Of a DNA stretch of 43,551 nt, positions 16,414 to 23,848 are shown piece after piece. Location of the stretch: NCBI GenBank assembly GCA_023229505.1, contig JALNZD010000035.1, forward strand, positions 1 through 43,551, read 5' to 3'. The position numbers were made by a program, and so were the translations under genes. The notes below the pieces were generated by a model that was not told where the DNA came from, made no database searches, and saw only the letters and a list, made by a program, of their open reading frames with translations. How positions within the stretch are numbered: position 1 is the stretch's first letter; the number at the start of each line of letters is the position of its first letter. This DNA is from Bacteroidales bacterium. GTDB lineage: Bacteria > Bacteroidota > Bacteroidia > Bacteroidales > JAGOPY01.

Positions 16414-18558
16414 TTCAATCAAAATATCCAGCAATTTGATGGCGGCATCGGAAATCACCGTGCCGGGGCCAAAAATGGCTACTACGCCGGCTTTGTGAAG
16501 GAAATCATAGTCCTGCGGGGGGATAACGCCACCTACAATCACCATGATATCCTCCCTGCCAAGCTTTTTCAGCTCTCCAATCAATTGTGGCACCAAAGTT
16601 TTATGCCCGGCTGCCAGGCTTGAAACCCCGATAATATGCACATCATTCTCCACAGCTTGCCTGCCCGTTTCAGCCGGCGTCTGGAACAGCGGCCCGATAT
16701 CTACGTCAAAACCGATGTCAGCATAGCCAGTGGCAACGACTTTAGCGCCGCGGTCATGGCCATCCTGGCCCATTTTAGCAATCATGATTCTGGGCCTGCG
16801 GCCTTCCAGGGCGGCAAACTGATCAGCCAGGTCGCATGCTTTATTAAAGCTTTCGTCGTTCCTCGATTCGGCAGAATAAACGCCTGAAATGGATCGGATA
16901 ACAGCCTTATATCTTCCAAAAACCTTTTCACAGGCATAGGATATCTCCCCGAGCGTAGCCCTGGTTTTGGCTGCTTCAACGGCCAGTTCGAGCAGATTGC
17001 CTTCACCTGTTTCACATGAATGGGTGATCTTATCAAGGACCTTGTCGACATCGGCCTGGTTGCGCCGGGATCTTAATTGTTGCAGCCGTCTCACCTGGGA
17101 ATCCCGAACCGCGGTGTTATCGACTTCAAGGGTTTCCATGGGCGCTTCCTTATCCAGGCGATATTTATTTACTCCCACGATGGTGTCTTTGTGCGAATCG
17201 ATGCGGGCCTGTTTGCGTGCAGAAGCTTCTTCGATGCGCATTTTAGGCAGGCCGGTTTCGATAGCTTTGGCCATGCCGCCGAGGGTTTCCACCTCTTCAA
17301 TCAGCGCCCATGCCCTGCGCGCAATGCGATCAGTGAGGTATTCCACATAATAAGACCCTGCCCAGGGATCGACAGAGCGGCATACCTGCGTTTCTTCATG
17401 GATATAGATCTGTGTATTCCGTGCGATGCGTGCGGAGAAATCTGTCGGTAAGGCAATAGCTTCGTCGAGAGCATTTGTATGGAGCGACTGTGTACCGCCC
17501 AGAACAGCACCGAGGGCTTCCACGCAAGTCCGGGCCACGTTGTTGAACGGATCCTGCTCGGTGAGGCTCCAACCGGATGTCTGGCAATGTGTGCGCAAGA
17601 CCATGGATTTTGGGTTCTTCGGGTTGAACTGCTTCACGATTTTTGCCCAGAGCATACGAGCGGCCCTCATTTTGGCGATCTCCATAAAATGGTTCATCCC
17701 GACTCCCCAGAAAAAGGAGATGCGAGGGGCGAAATCATCGATATCCAATCCGGCCTGTGTACCTGTCCGGAGGTATTCCAGCCCGTCAGCCAGGGTATAA
17801 GCCAGCTCGAGGTCGGTGGTGGCGCCAGCTTCCTGCATATGGTACCCGCTGACGCTGATGGAGTTGAACTTAGGCATGTTCGCGGAAGTGTATTTGAATA
17901 TATCCGCGATAATGCGCATAGAAGGCAATGGAGGATAGATGTAGGTATTCCGGACCATAAACTCCTTGAGGATATCATTTTGTATAGTCCCGGAAAGCTG
18001 GTCAAGACGGGCACCCTGTTCCAGGCCGGCCACTATATAAAATGCAAGCACCGGTAAAACGGCTCCGTTCATCGTCATCGAAACCGACATGCGGTTGAGC
18101 GGGATCTGGTCGAATAGGACCTTCATATCCAGGATGGAGTCGACAGCCACCCCGGCTTTTCCCACATCACCAACAACGCGTTCATGATCGGAGTCATAAC
18201 CGCGATGGGTCGCCAGGTCAAATGCAATCGAAAGCCCCATCTGGCCTGATGCCAGGTTTCTGCGATAAAATGCATTTGATTCCTCTGCAGTAGAAAAGCC
18301 GGCGTATTGCCTGATGGTCCAGGGTTTTGTCACGAACATGGTAGAATAGGGACCGCGAAGGAATGGCGGGATACCCGCTGCAAAATTAAGATGCTCCATT
18401 CCTTCCAGATCATCGGCTGTATAAACCGGCTTAACCGGTATACCTTCGGCTGTCATCCATTCCTCGCTACCGATGCGATTCTGAAGTTCCCACTCTTTGG
18501 AACTGATCTTCGAAGAGATAGATGTTTTATAATGAATCTTTTGAAAATTTGGTTTCAT
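16402..18558 (-). CDS. mutB: Methylmalonyl-CoA mutase, large (catalytic) subunit
   Basis: The adenosylcobalamin-dependent enzyme interconverts methylmalonyl-CoA and succinyl-CoA in propionate formation or use. The 718-residue chain has the TIM-barrel substrate domain beginning near 'RGPYSTMFVTKPWTIRQYAG' (about residue 64). The C-terminal cobalamin-binding domain carries D599-x-H601-x-x-G604 in 'DGHDRGAKV', where the His is the lower cobalt ligand. Length and domain order are those of MutB/ScpA. It lies 127 bases downstream of mutA in the same direction. Its end overlaps the Omp28-like gene by 12 bases. Confidence 0.96.
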   Translation of the reverse strand: MKPNFQKIHYKTSISSKISSKEWELQNRIGSEEWMTAEGIPVKPVYTADDLEGMEHLNFAAGIPPFLRGPYSTMFVTKPWTIRQYAGFSTAEESNAFYRRNLASGQMGLSIAFDLATHRGYDSDHERVVGDVGKAGVAVDSILDMKVLFDQIPLNRMSVSMTMNGAVLPVLAFYIVAGLEQGARLDQLSGTIQNDILKEFMVRNTYIYPPLPSMRIIADIFKYTSANMPKFNSISVSGYHMQEAGATTDLELAYTLADGLEYLRTGTQAGLDIDDFAPRISFFWGVGMNHFMEIAKMRAARMLWAKIVKQFNPKNPKSMVLRTHCQTSGWSLTEQDPFNNVARTCVEALGAVLGGTQSLHTNALDEAIALPTDFSARIARNTQIYIHEETQVCRSVDPWAGSYYVEYLTDRIARRAWALIEEVETLGGMAKAIETGLPKMRIEEASARKQARIDSHKDTIVGVNKYRLDKEAPMETLEVDNTAVRDSQVRRLQQLRSRRNQADVDKVLDKITHSCETGEGNLLELAVEAAKTRATLGEISYACEKVFGRYKAVIRSISGVYSAESRNDESFNKACDLADQFAALEGRRPRIMIAKMGQDGHDRGAKVVATGYADIGFDVDIGPLFQTPAETGRQAVENDVHIIGVSSLAAGHKTLVPQLIGELKKLGREDIMVIVGGVIPPQDYDFLHKAGVVAIFGPGTVISDAAIKLLDILIESRQ

Positions 18559-18596
18559 TGAGAATATTTTTTCTTGTATTGCTTACTTTAAAATAG

Positions 18597-18640
18597 AACA
18601 CGGATGACACGGATTCAACGGATTTACGCGGATTTTTAAT
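18597..18640. repeat. Phrase-like 'acacggat' repeat between mutA and mutB
   Basis: Reiterated 'acacggatgacacggattc' and 'acggatttacgcggattt' units make up this 44-base block. The same wording recurs in intergenic DNA of many unrelated bacteria, so it is a dispersed repeat and not a gene-specific signal. Confidence 0.5.
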
Positions 18641-18672
18641 ACTTCTCCAAGCATCCATGCTTCTATGCTTTT

Positions 18673-18730
18673 CCGTTCCACTGTTTCACCGTTCCACTGT
18701 TTCACCGTTCCACCGTTCCACCGTTCCACT
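18673..18730. repeat. 8-bp tandem repeat overlapping the 3' end of mutA
   Basis: Seven consecutive 8-base units occupy 18673-18728 in the order A-B-A-B-A-A-A, where A is CCGTTCCA and B is CTGTTTCA, followed by a partial unit. The mutA stop codon (18686-18688 on the minus strand) lies inside the second unit, so the last codons of mutA are repeat-derived. Eight is not a multiple of three, so any change of copy number alters the tail. Confidence 0.9.
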
Positions 18731-20620
18731 TTCTTCAATTCCCACCAATCGCTGGAACTTCCTCAACTCCTCCAGCACATTCGACTTTACATGGATAAAA
18801 TGCTCTATGCCCTCCGCCCTCAGCCGTTCCAGGTGGTCCTTCGGATAACCGGCAATAACAATCACAGCTTTATCTTTGAGTTGCCCGCCGATTTCCGGAA
18901 TGATGACAGGATATTCATCATCCGAACTGCAGATCACGGCAATTTCCGCCCGGCTTTTAATAAAAGCCTTCACACCATCTTCAATAGTCTTAAATCCAAG
19001 GTTTTCGATCACCTCAAAGCCTGCACAGGCGAAGAAATTCCGGCTGAATTGTGAACGTGCCATGCGCATGGTGAGATTACCATATGGAAACATAAAAGCA
19101 GCGGGCCGTTTATGATCCTTTGCATAGGAGTCGGTACGGTACCTGATCTCCTCGAAAGGTTGTGCCCCACGAAAAGCCTTCAGGGTTTGCACTACCGATT
19201 CACTATCTGAGCGATCATTTTCCTCCAAAACATCAGGGGATATTTTTTCAGTCTTATATTCTGTGAAATTGGGATACTGGTTCACTCCAAGAAGGATATC
19301 CTTCCGGTTAGCGAGATCCATATTGCGTTTGCGGGCTGTTTCCGCTATTTTCGTCTGAATGAATCCCTGGTTGACTGCTTCGAGGAAACCGCCGCGGGCA
19401 TCCACTTCGAGGAAAAGTTTCCAGGCTTCAGCAGCAATCGAATCGGTAAGGTTTTCGAGGTAATACGATCCTGCAGAAGAATCTACGACCTTGTCCAGAT
19501 ATGACTCTTCCTTCAGCAGCAGTTGCTGGTTGCGGGCGATCCGCTCCGAAAAGTCTGATGGTTTTTCATATACTGCATTGAAAGGAATGACAGTGAGGGA
19601 ATCTATACCTGCGATAATGGAAGACATGGCTTCGGTGGTAGTCCGCAGCATATTCACATAAGGGTCATACATCGATTTATTCCAGCTTGAAGTAACCGCG
19701 TGGATATTCATTTTGGTCACTTCCTCCTTGCTGGGTCCGTAAGCTTTGACAATATGGGCCCAAAGCAGGCGGGCAGCCCTGTATTTGGCTATCTCGAGGA
19801 AATAATTTGACCCTGTGGCAAACCTGAACTTAATCTTCGGTGCGATCTGGCTGATTGAAAGGCCTTTTTCTGTCAGAAGTGTAAGGTACTCAGCGCCCTG
19901 GGAAAGGCTGAAAGCCAGCTCTTCCAGGATAGTTGATCCGGCATTGTTAAAATGATCGCTATTTACACCGATCACCGTGAAATGAGGCAGATGAGCTGAT
20001 ACCAGGATCATTTGCCGGATTTGATCAAGATCTTCTTCTTTTGAGAAATAATAATTTCCACTGGTGATCAGTCTTCCGAAAGGATCAAATTCGATGGAAC
20101 CGTGTATCTTCTGAAAGTCGCGATTATAGCGGACAAGCATTTCATAGTGGTTCTTCAGGACCTGAAGGGCGTTACGGCCGCAATGCAGATTGATTTCGAC
20201 CATTTCGGCAAAAATGTTCTTCAGCAGCAGGTCGAGGTCATCTTTTGAATATTCTTTGTCATCTTCCAGGATGAATCCCAGCGAATCAATTCCTTTCATC
20301 AGGATATCTAAAGCCTTTTCGTTGGCCCGTTTCAGGTCGCTGACAATAATATCCTGGCGGATGAACCAATCGTTTCCTGCTTTTTTTGTTCCCCTGACAA
20401 AAGGAAAAGAATCGGGGAACGGAGCCGTCAGATATTCCAGGGTCTTCAGATCTTCCGCAGTATAGTATGGTTTTATCTGTAATCCTTCCTCGGGCTTGTA
20501 AACAAGTTTTTTCTCGTAATCTGCTCCTTTCAGGTCTAGTAATATCCTGTCTTCCCATTCCTGAACAGAAACCGGAGGAAATTCGGAAAATAGCTTTTCT
20601 TTTTTATTATGATCTCCCAT
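18686..20620 (-). CDS. mutA: Methylmalonyl-CoA mutase, small (MutA-type) subunit
   Basis: This 644-residue partner of MutB has the same barrel architecture but a degenerate C-terminal cobalamin-like domain. The D-x-H-x-x-G motif is missing where MutB has it, as usual for MutA, so it binds no cobalamin and is structural. Features include 'TAPFPDSFPFVRGT' near residue 88 and 'GNYYFSKEEDLDQIRQ' mid-barrel. The last residues, 'ESGTVERWNGETVER', are read from the 8-bp tandem repeat and are not part of the conserved fold. The gene precedes mutB by 127 bases. A phrase repeat and the toxin-antitoxin module lie upstream; no strong -7 element was recognised. Confidence 0.94.
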   Translation of the reverse strand: MGDHNKKEKLFSEFPPVSVQEWEDRILLDLKGADYEKKLVYKPEEGLQIKPYYTAEDLKTLEYLTAPFPDSFPFVRGTKKAGNDWFIRQDIIVSDLKRANEKALDILMKGIDSLGFILEDDKEYSKDDLDLLLKNIFAEMVEINLHCGRNALQVLKNHYEMLVRYNRDFQKIHGSIEFDPFGRLITSGNYYFSKEEDLDQIRQMILVSAHLPHFTVIGVNSDHFNNAGSTILEELAFSLSQGAEYLTLLTEKGLSISQIAPKIKFRFATGSNYFLEIAKYRAARLLWAHIVKAYGPSKEEVTKMNIHAVTSSWNKSMYDPYVNMLRTTTEAMSSIIAGIDSLTVIPFNAVYEKPSDFSERIARNQQLLLKEESYLDKVVDSSAGSYYLENLTDSIAAEAWKLFLEVDARGGFLEAVNQGFIQTKIAETARKRNMDLANRKDILLGVNQYPNFTEYKTEKISPDVLEENDRSDSESVVQTLKAFRGAQPFEEIRYRTDSYAKDHKRPAAFMFPYGNLTMRMARSQFSRNFFACAGFEVIENLGFKTIEDGVKAFIKSRAEIAVICSSDDEYPVIIPEIGGQLKDKAVIVIAGYPKDHLERLRAEGIEHFIHVKSNVLEELRKFQRLVGIEESGTVERWNGETVER

Positions 20621-20657
20621 AAAATATCATTTGTAAACTTTAGCTGAATAAAAATTT

Positions 20658-20695
20658 CACGCAAAGGATTGCAAAGAAATTAGAAGAACGCAAAG
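20658..20695. repeat. Phrase-like 'cgcaaag' repeat upstream of mutA
   Basis: The block reads 'cacgcaaaggattgcaaag' then 'gaacgcaaag', related to the block at 13195-13252. It lies between mutA and the toxin-antitoxin promoter. A small GC-rich hairpin (CGCC-GAA-GGCG) follows around 20740. Confidence 0.45.
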
Positions 20696-20789
20696 TAATC
20701 AGGCGGTAAATTTACAAACAATAATGACAATCCCGATTCGCCGAAGGCGGAGAGGAGGGTTCTGTTGACTAAATAATTTGATTAATACA

Positions 20790-20820
20790 TTGCAAAATGC
20801 AACGTTTTGTACTATCTTTG
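20790..20820 (+). promoter_or_regulatory. Promoter and overlapping operator of the toxin-antitoxin operon
   Basis: TTG (20790-20792) and TATCTTTG (20813-20820) form a Bacteroidota promoter with 20 bases between. Two inverted repeats cover it: TTGCA-AAA-TGCAA (20790-20802), and TGCAAAA (20791-20797) with TTTTGTA (20805-20811), six of seven bases pairing. This is the layout expected for autorepression by an antitoxin or toxin-antitoxin complex. It also shows that the antitoxin must start downstream, at 20841. Confidence 0.65.
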
Positions 20821-20840
20821 CATTTCAAATTATCATAATC

Positions 20841-21065
20841 ATGGCAACAGCGGTCAGAATTTCAGATAGCTTACTCAATTCAGCCAGGAAAATCAGCAAA
20901 CTTGAAAACCGGTCCGTTACCGGGCAGATTGAGCATTGGGCACAGATAGGTAAAATCACCGAAGAAAACCCGGATATGCCTTACAGTCTTATAAAGGAAC
21001 TTTTATTGGGCCTTAATGAATTAGAATCCGGTGAATTTTCTGAATATCAATTTAATCAGCCCTGA
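20841..21065 (+). CDS. ParD-like type II antitoxin
   Basis: This 74-residue protein has an N-terminal ribbon-helix-helix-like start 'MATAVRISDSLLNSARKIS' and a middle segment 'NRSVTGQIEHWAQIGKI' typical of the ParD-like antitoxin family, where the Q-I-E-H-W-A segment is conserved. The C-terminus is acidic and probably binds the toxin. The frame is open back to 20778, but that ATG lies upstream of the promoter, so 20841 is the start. The stop TGA shares its last A with the toxin's ATG (TGATG), so toxin translation is coupled. It should repress its own promoter. Confidence 0.85.
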   Translation: MATAVRISDSLLNSARKISKLENRSVTGQIEHWAQIGKITEENPDMPYSLIKELLLGLNELESGEFSEYQFNQP

Positions 21066-21343
21066 TGAAAGTCATTCAATCAAGAATATTTGAGCGCAAG
21101 GTGAAGAAACTTTCCAAACCGCAAAAAGCTCAGCTTGATGAGGCCATCAGGGAAATCCTCCGGAATCCTGCTGTTGGAGAACAGAAAAAAGGAGATCTGA
21201 AGATGGTTTTTATTTATAAATTCCGGATAAACAACACCTTGTTCCTGCTTGCTTATGCTTACATTCCTGAAATCCTTGAATTGATCATGTTGGGGCCTCA
21301 CGAAAACTATTACAAGGATTTGAAAAATTATCTGAAGAAATAG
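21065..21343 (+). CDS. RelE/ParE-family toxin
   Basis: This 92-residue basic protein is a RelE/ParE-superfamily toxin: 'SRIFERKVKKLSKPQKAQLDEAIREIL' forms the two N-terminal helices. The beta-sheet follows in 'GDLKMVFIYKFRINNTLFLLAYAY' and 'LELIMLGPHENYYKDLKNYL'. The end ('GPHENYY.DLK') is typical of RelE-like mRNA interferases, but I cannot tell ribosome-dependent cleavage from gyrase inhibition by eye. It overlaps the antitoxin by one base. It is intact, with no frameshift. The flanks are repeat-rich and AT-rich, consistent with accessory DNA. Confidence 0.85.
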   Translation: MKVIQSRIFERKVKKLSKPQKAQLDEAIREILRNPAVGEQKKGDLKMVFIYKFRINNTLFLLAYAYIPEILELIMLGPHENYYKDLKNYLKK

Positions 21344-21406
21344 AAGCTTAAAATATTCAAAATCTTTCAAATAAAACTTGAGTTCACTCTGGGAAGGCCC
21401 TTTTTA

Positions 21407-21498
21407 GCCACCAAAGCACTAAAACACCAAAACACACTAAAGTTATTTAATTGATAATTAACTTTTGGTGATATTTAGTGAATTGGTGTTTTGGTGGC
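21407..21498. repeat. Imperfect hairpin repeat after the toxin gene
   Basis: 'gccaccaaagcactaaaaca' at the left and 'ttggtgttttggtggc' at 21483-21498 are partly complementary, and 'aaacacactaaag' matches 'cttttggtgatatttagtg' in part. The result is a long imperfect stem over 92 bases. It may end the toxin-antitoxin transcript or be a dispersed repeat of the 'accaaaacacc' type. Confidence 0.5.
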
Positions 21499-21604
21499 AT
21501 TTTTGAATTTATTACTTTTCGGAGCGCCTCAATCTTTAAAGTTCCAATTTATAATTGGTAATGATCTTTTTTCATTTCTTTTTGACACTACTTACGGTTT
21601 GATG

Positions 21605-21649
21605 GTTTGCATATATGAAGTTTTAAAATATTGGTATTAAACCCTATAA
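21605..21649. repeat. Left inverted-repeat end flanking the small secreted protein gene
   Basis: Reading inward, GTTTGC (21605-21610), then an ATGAAGT segment, then AAACCCTATAA (21639-21649). The right end at 22258-22316 has the same blocks in reverse complement and opposite order: TTATAGGGTTT, a GTTCAT segment and GCAAAC. They resemble the two ends of a small mobile unit. Confidence 0.4.
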
Positions 21650-21728
21650 TAAATGTCAATTACTTGGATTTCAAATTATTATTCTTGTCATCACTATATA
21701 CACAATCGTGATCTGAATTGTAGCTCAT

Positions 21729-22229
21729 CTATTCTTTGGGCATATAAGTTGCTGGACTGCATTGTGCAAATTTTGTTTTTGCTGTCAATGAAATCTTATA
21801 ATCGATTATAAATAAATTTAACAGCCGGTTGAATTCCGTTTGTTTCTCCTGCGGAAGTTGGTCTTCAGTTTTTACATTTTTAGTCATGAAATTATACAGA
21901 AAGTAATCTATAGTCCCGTCCGAACTGAAATAAATTCTGTTGAAGCACTTTGTGGGATTATTCCAAATGAAATTGTTTGCAGTCAGAAACTTTCCAAAGT
22001 CCTGCAACAATTTCACGTATGATTCATACATTGCTTTTTGCTCTGTTTCTGTTTTAAAAACTGCTTGTGAAGTATCCACATGAACTGCACTTTTATAAAT
22101 GCTGTCTAAATACTGAATCGATATACCTTGTTTTTTTGCGTCCTCAAATGTCATAGCTAAATGTTGACCTAATGTATGCAGGCAAGCCACGAGTAAAACT
22201 GTTGTAATGAAATTTTTTTTCGCATTCAT
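21729..22229 (-). CDS. Small secreted protein of unknown function
   Basis: I do not recognise this 166-residue protein. It begins with a signal peptide ('NFITTVLLVACLHTLGQ', cleavage near residue 21-22). The mature part is mostly helical and charged, with 'IQYLDSIYKSAV' and 'EQKAMYESYVKLLQDFGKFL', then a likely beta segment 'CFNRIYFSSDGTIDYFLYNF'. Two cysteines (in 'TKCFN' and 'AQCSP') could form a disulfide. It is enclosed by related inverted repeats (21605-21649 and 22258-22316), and its base composition is visibly more AT-rich than the genes left of 20 kb. Periplasmic or outer-membrane location is likely; no partner gene is evident. Confidence 0.65.
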   Translation of the reverse strand: MNAKKNFITTVLLVACLHTLGQHLAMTFEDAKKQGISIQYLDSIYKSAVHVDTSQAVFKTETEQKAMYESYVKLLQDFGKFLTANNFIWNNPTKCFNRIYFSSDGTIDYFLYNFMTKNVKTEDQLPQEKQTEFNRLLNLFIIDYKISLTAKTKFAQCSPATYMPKE

Positions 22230-22257
22230 TGGATTTTATTTAAAGTTTGCAATATCG

Positions 22258-22316
22258 TTATAGGGTTTCAGCTAACAAAAATGTAAAGTTCATCTAAATT
22301 CTCATTAATTGCAAAC
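22258..22316. repeat. Right inverted-repeat end flanking the small secreted protein gene
   Basis: TTATAGGGTTT (22258-22268) is the exact complement of the 21639-21649 block, and GCAAAC (22311-22316) complements 21605-21610. The middle shares an A/T-rich 'taaagttcat' like the left 'atgaagtttta'. Confidence 0.4.
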
Positions 22317-22390
22317 GGTAAGTGCCGATATTTGAGAATAAAAATCAACATCGATCAGATCAGATAATTGATTATTTTACATTAAAACCT

Positions 22391-22398
22391 TATATTTA
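22391..22398 (+). promoter_or_regulatory. Possible -7 element for the T9SS protein at 22424
   Basis: TATATTTA is one base from TAnnTTTG and lies 25 bases ahead of the ATG at 22424. It argues against the further upstream GTG at 22322 as the start. Confidence 0.3.
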
Positions 22399-22423
22399 CA
22401 GAGTCATTAATTCGGTATCTACT

Positions 22424-23761
22424 ATGAAAACCTTTTTAAGTGCCCATATTGATTACATTATTTCAATCCTCAGTTTTCATAAAAATAATAGTATTAAATT
22501 GATGTTAATAATGCTATTGTGTTTATACTGCAGCCTATCCGCATTCAGTCAGTTTACTCGTGTGAATATTCCCTCATATCCAGGTTGGGGAACAAGCTTT
22601 GAGCAAGGAAAAATGGATTTCGGCGATATGCTTACGGGTTATTTTTCTGCTTACGTATATTTCTCCCCAAGCAGCGGTGGTGAGCTTTGGTTTTATCAGA
22701 CAGTTGATGGAGGGGCAACCTGGGTAGAAAAAGACATATTCTGGGCAGGCCCCTCTTGTCTCAACAGATTTCTGTACGCAGTTAACAGGGATACATGTTT
22801 TATAGACTTTTGGACAGATTATTCTGATCATTTTAAGAGGGTTTCTAACAGCGGAATGACGTGGTATAGTTATTTTAATTCTTTTGATATTGAACCCAGA
22901 AATATCCGTAAGCTGAATGATAGTGTATTGTTTATGACTGCAAAGCACTGGGGATTGACAAACGGACCTTTTAGTTATTTATACAGGATCGAAGGAAATA
23001 ACCTGATTGAGGTTTTTTATACGAGGGAGGATTCTCTGCAATTGCTGAAACCCTTATTTATCAGCCCTGACACAGGATTTATAATTTCATTTTACCCATC
23101 CGATACAACTTATACAATTCTCAGGACATTTGATTCGGGTCTTTCATGGCAACCATGCTTCACGAATGATAGTCTTACGATTACCGATATCGGGTTTTTT
23201 ACGCAAACAATCGGTTTAATTTCATGTTCAGAGGGGCATATATTCAGAACAATTGATGCAGGGACAAACTGGGAAGCAATCGAATTAGACAATTCAAACA
23301 AAATCAACTGCCTGGATTTTGTAAACCAAAATATCGGGTACTGCGGTGGGAATAACGGCAGCTTTTATGTTACATCAGATCAGGGCCAATCCTGGGATGC
23401 TCTCATATTTCCTTATAATGAGAATATTTACAGATTAAAAATGTTTGAACAGAACAATGGTTATATTTTCGCAAGTTTTATATACCGTTATTCGGATAAT
23501 GTGAGCCTATCAGAACCAGATATTATACCTCTCAGTATTTTCCCAAACCCAACTGGCGACATTATTAATATTGAATCCTCGTGCTTTTCGGACAGAAAAT
23601 ATGACGTAAGTTTGATTAATGCTATAGGAAAATTAATCTATTCAGATACAAAAACAGGTGATCAATTCCGTCTGGACATGTCTTGCTATCCCACCGGTAT
23701 TTATTTTCTTATCGTCAAAGATGGGACGGCAAAATCTATAAAAAAAATTATCAGGAAATGA
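22424..23761 (+). CDS. Secreted beta-propeller (YCF48/BNR-like) protein with T9SS type A sorting domain
   Basis: This product of 445 residues has an N-terminal hydrophobic signal ending near 'SLSAFSQ'. It continues with repeats of the 'T.D.G.TW' kind ('TVDGGATWVEKD', 'SNSGMTWYSYF', 'TFDSGLSWQPCF', 'TIDAGTNWEAIE', 'TSDQGQSWDALI'), which form a sialidase/YCF48-like beta-propeller. The last 80 residues are a type IX sorting domain: 'LSIFPNPTGDIINIES', 'YPTGIYFLIVKDG' and a basic end 'SIKKIIRK'. It is exported through the Sec and type IX systems and attached to or released from the surface. The start at 22424 is favoured over a GTG at 22322. Ligand or substrate is not identifiable. Confidence 0.82.
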   Translation: MKTFLSAHIDYIISILSFHKNNSIKLMLIMLLCLYCSLSAFSQFTRVNIPSYPGWGTSFEQGKMDFGDMLTGYFSAYVYFSPSSGGELWFYQTVDGGATWVEKDIFWAGPSCLNRFLYAVNRDTCFIDFWTDYSDHFKRVSNSGMTWYSYFNSFDIEPRNIRKLNDSVLFMTAKHWGLTNGPFSYLYRIEGNNLIEVFYTREDSLQLLKPLFISPDTGFIISFYPSDTTYTILRTFDSGLSWQPCFTNDSLTITDIGFFTQTIGLISCSEGHIFRTIDAGTNWEAIELDNSNKINCLDFVNQNIGYCGGNNGSFYVTSDQGQSWDALIFPYNENIYRLKMFEQNNGYIFASFIYRYSDNVSLSEPDIIPLSIFPNPTGDIINIESSCFSDRKYDVSLINAIGKLIYSDTKTGDQFRLDMSCYPTGIYFLIVKDGTAKSIKKIIRK

Positions 23762-23827
23762 ACTCCAGGGACTCCATCCCAGAAGATAGAATCCCCTTTC
23801 CGATCATTTTGCGTTTTGAACTTTAAA

Positions 23828-23848
23828 TTTTTAATTTTTAATTTTTAA
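23828..23848. repeat. Three exact 7-bp units containing the stop codon of the S46 peptidase
   Basis: TTTTTAA occurs three times in tandem (23828-23834, 23835-23841, 23842-23848). On the minus strand the peptidase's last codons and its TAA stop (23838-23840) are drawn from these units. Confidence 0.75.

Larger units (their letters stand above)
21344..21728. other. Gene-free 385-base stretch with two repeat structures
   Basis: Between the toxin and the next gene I find no convincing coding sequence. The region holds the imperfect hairpin repeat at 21407-21498 and the left inverted-repeat end at 21605-21649. The remainder is AT-rich and unremarkable. Confidence 0.5.

Noticed and set aside
20778..20840. 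Upstream start for the antitoxin ('MINTLQ...')
   Set aside because: It precedes the promoter and operator, so it would not be transcribed from them; 20841 gives a normal antitoxin N-terminus.
21525..21545. Similarity of 'ctcaatctttaaagtt' to the end of the restriction remnant at 124-140
   Set aside because: About 16 bases match, but no coding continuation or longer homology is seen on either side, so chance is likely.
21605..22316. Integron attC-type cassette boundaries around the small secreted gene
   Set aside because: attC sites would recur as direct repeats with GTTRRRY/RYYYAAC cores; here the ends are inverted and the cores are not clear.
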